Source: CAWEQO01 sp963811225 (GTDB taxonomy: Bacteria; Chloroflexota; Anaerolineae; Anaerolineales; Anaerolineaceae). Taken from it: a stretch of DNA of 64,000 nt. Positions 62,463 to 64,000 of the stretch are shown piece after piece. The translations under genes were made by a program, and so were the position numbers. The notes beneath the pieces are model-generated. The model was not told where the DNA came from. It saw only the letters and a list, made by a program, of their open reading frames with translations, and ran no database searches. The stretch spans positions 1 to 64,000 of the forward strand of contig CAWEQO010000013.1 of assembly GCA_963811225.1 (NCBI GenBank), given 5' to 3'. Within the stretch, counting starts at the first letter, position 1, and each line of letters starts with the position of its first letter.

Positions 62463-64000
62463 TTACTTCCAACGAAAGTCTTGGGCGCCAGGGAGCTTAA
62501 GCGAGAGGTCGTACACCTGTCCATCGACCTGCAGGATCACAGCCGAGCCGCGGCAATCCCCGCCGGCTGCCGCGTTCGAACCGGAGTAGACAATCGCCGT
62601 CCGGTCGTTTGACCAGGCCGCCTGGCCGAAAACATAAACCCAAATTTTTTGGATGCCGCAGTTCGGGTTGAGATACGGAACCGGGGCAAGCATGCTCAAC
62701 CGCCCTTGCATGTCCAGCTTGTACACCCCAGAAGGCGGGAATATGCCCGGATTGGTGTTCTGAATGACGAAGCCGATGCTTCCGTCTTGCAAATAGACTG
62801 CGTCGGTGGCGGCCATGATGCTGGCGCAGCGCGACATGTCCCAGCCGCAGACATCGATGTGCATGACCGGGGCGCGTGCCCCTGTGGCCGGGTTGACCCG
62901 ATCCAGGTAGGCCCCATACGGCCCCTCCGACAGCAAAAGCAGCGAGCCGTCCGACGACCAGCTGAACGAGTAAATATTGGTGGAATAGATTAAGGTCTTT
63001 TGGATGTCGACAATTTCACCGGTTTCAACATTCTCCACGGCGGCGGATATCTCTCCGGAGTCGAGCGGATGGGCAATGACCCGCGCCTGTCCATCGGGTG
63101 CAGAACAGTTTAGAAAGCCTCCATCCGAACGGCAGCGCTGCGAGTTTGCGGGGGCTTGTTCCAGCGATACCGGCCAGCCGCCCTCTTTCGGAATCCGGTA
63201 CCAGGTTCCCTCTTGCAGGTAATACAGGTCGGACGGCAGCTTCGGCAGTGGATCGTTTTCCCCTAATACAACAACCGAAGGCGCAGTTGGGCGGGTAAGC
63301 TCCCCGGCGTATCCGAAACGTTCCCCCTTCCAGCGGTAAATCTGCCAGCGCCGCGGGACCCCCTCACCCTCTCGAGCGATAAACGCCGGCGGCAAATCGG
63401 AGTGGAAGCGGCTGTCTTGCATCCACACCAACTGCACATCCGGCGGCAGCTGCCCGGCGTCCACGACTTGCTCACCGTCCTTCCGCAGCGCCTGGACGGT
63501 CATGCCCTCGGGCGTGTCCCAGTAGACCATCAATTCCTGCTCGCCGTCGTTGTTGATATCCATCCAGGAATGGTCTTCCGCGTCGGCTGCCACGGTAAAA
63601 TCCTTACCCAGCGCCGGAGACACCGACCACTGCTCCACGGCCTGCCGTTCGACGATGGTATCGTAGATCAGGCGCTCGCCGTCCCGCACGAAGACCCCCT
63701 TGTCCGCGAACTGGACAGCTAAATCCTGCGGGTACTCGACCGGCACCACCGCTCGGACGCTGTGCCCCGGCAGGTCCCAATACACCAGCGACCACTGCTG
63801 GCGCGCGTCCAGGCCGAGGAAGGCCTCGGTCTGGGTAGAGGGCTCCACGGCAGCCCAAGCTTTAGGACTCATTTGCATGTCGTCCCAACTCCAGAGAACG
63901 CCTGGCGTGAGATCTTCCGCTTTCGCGGCCCGCCCAATCAATGCAAAGTGGAAACCACCGGCGAGCTCGTACGGCACAGCCAGCACGCTCCACTGTCCCT
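62463..64000 (-). CDS. Beta-propeller-like exported protein, partial (5' end outside window)
   Basis: At least 512 residues, open to the right edge; the GTG at 63986 is not taken as the start because the frame continues upstream as G-Q-W-S-V-L. It contains D-I-N-N-D-G-E-Q-E-L (FG-GAP-like calcium loop) and S-F-S-W-S-S-D-G-S-L-L-L-L (TolB/WD40-like blade), with many Trp and Asp residues. Likely a secreted or lipid-anchored repeat protein. No enzymatic motif. The signal peptide, if any, is outside the window. Confidence 0.7.
   Translation of the reverse strand, partial: GQWSVLAVPYELAGGFHFALIGRAAKAEDLTPGVLWSWDDMQMSPKAWAAVEPSTQTEAFLGLDARQQWSLVYWDLPGHSVRAVVPVEYPQDLAVQFADKGVFVRDGERLIYDTIVERQAVEQWSVSPALGKDFTVAADAEDHSWMDINNDGEQELMVYWDTPEGMTVQALRKDGEQVVDAGQLPPDVQLVWMQDSRFHSDLPPAFIAREGEGVPRRWQIYRWKGERFGYAGELTRPTAPSVVVLGENDPLPKLPSDLYYLQEGTWYRIPKEGGWPVSLEQAPANSQRCRSDGGFLNCSAPDGQARVIAHPLDSGEISAAVENVETGEIVDIQKTLIYSTNIYSFSWSSDGSLLLLSEGPYGAYLDRVNPATGARAPVMHIDVCGWDMSRCASIMAATDAVYLQDGSIGFVIQNTNPGIFPPSGVYKLDMQGRLSMLAPVPYLNPNCGIQKIWVYVFGQAAWSNDRTAIVYSGSNAAAGGDCRGSAVILQVDGQVYDLSLKLPGAQDFRWK

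Overview
This is a G+C-rich bacterial window with tightly packed operons. The likely source is a Chloroflexota (Anaerolineae-type) genome. This is inferred from the gene mix: MoxR/DUF58/vWA module, oligopeptide ABC system with a very large lipoprotein, alpha-2-macroglobulin, many Thr/Pro/Ala-rich lipoproteins, GT4-rich exopolysaccharide cluster and DUF429. No rRNA, tRNA, CRISPR, transposase or phage gene was recognised, so the taxonomy is a guess from style. About 50 genes are supported, most on the minus strand.

Layout. 1-0.93 kb: decayed remnants of an RHS-repeat gene and a TPR gene. 1.0-6.0 kb: envelope module (two vWA membrane proteins, DUF58, MoxR ATPase, trypsin-like protease). 6.4-9.7 kb: a lipoprotein, then a Fur-like regulator (frameshifted) - ZIP metal transporter - TrmO operon with its own promoter/operator, and a small membrane protein. 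9.9-23.5 kb: one long minus-strand exopolysaccharide operon (two GGDEF-derived proteins, initiating sugar transferase, O-antigen ligase/polymerase, GT4 and GT2 transferases, polysaccharide deacetylase, flippase, BcsB-like protein). 23.8-31.3 kb: oligopeptide-type ABC transporter with unusual architecture. 31.8-37.9 kb: one alpha-2-macroglobulin gene broken by an in-frame TAA. 38-49 kb: mixed housekeeping and membrane genes, including a kinase gene broken by TAG at its ATP-binding lysine codon. 49-56 kb: EamA exporter, HAD phosphatase, 2-hydroxyacid dehydrogenase, a two-subunit CoA-transferase and a P5C dehydrogenase. 56-59 kb: DUF429, UbiA/MenA prenyltransferase, TPR protein. 59-64 kb: AlkP-superfamily membrane protein, kinase-like/methyltransferase fusion, 70-aa membrane protein, and a beta-propeller-like protein cut by the window edge.

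Three things stand out. (1) The ABC substrate-binding protein reads as a circular permutation of the family-5 fold: the half that normally follows the N-P-D-Y-W region comes first and the half with W-H-D-G comes last. Its partner permease has an extra ~190-residue external domain. (2) Transcription-unit ends are marked by very long, near-perfect, locus-unique DNA palindromes (arms 26-44 bp; one has no spacer), mostly lacking a canonical T-tract. A second set of junctions carries a shared GAGAGCAG/GAGAACAG string and its complement. (3) Two degenerate GGDEF domains, one fused to a Wzz-type chain-length regulator, head the exopolysaccharide operon. Three otherwise intact genes (fur-like, alpha-2-macroglobulin, APH-like kinase) each carry a single lesion, which could be real or assembly error.
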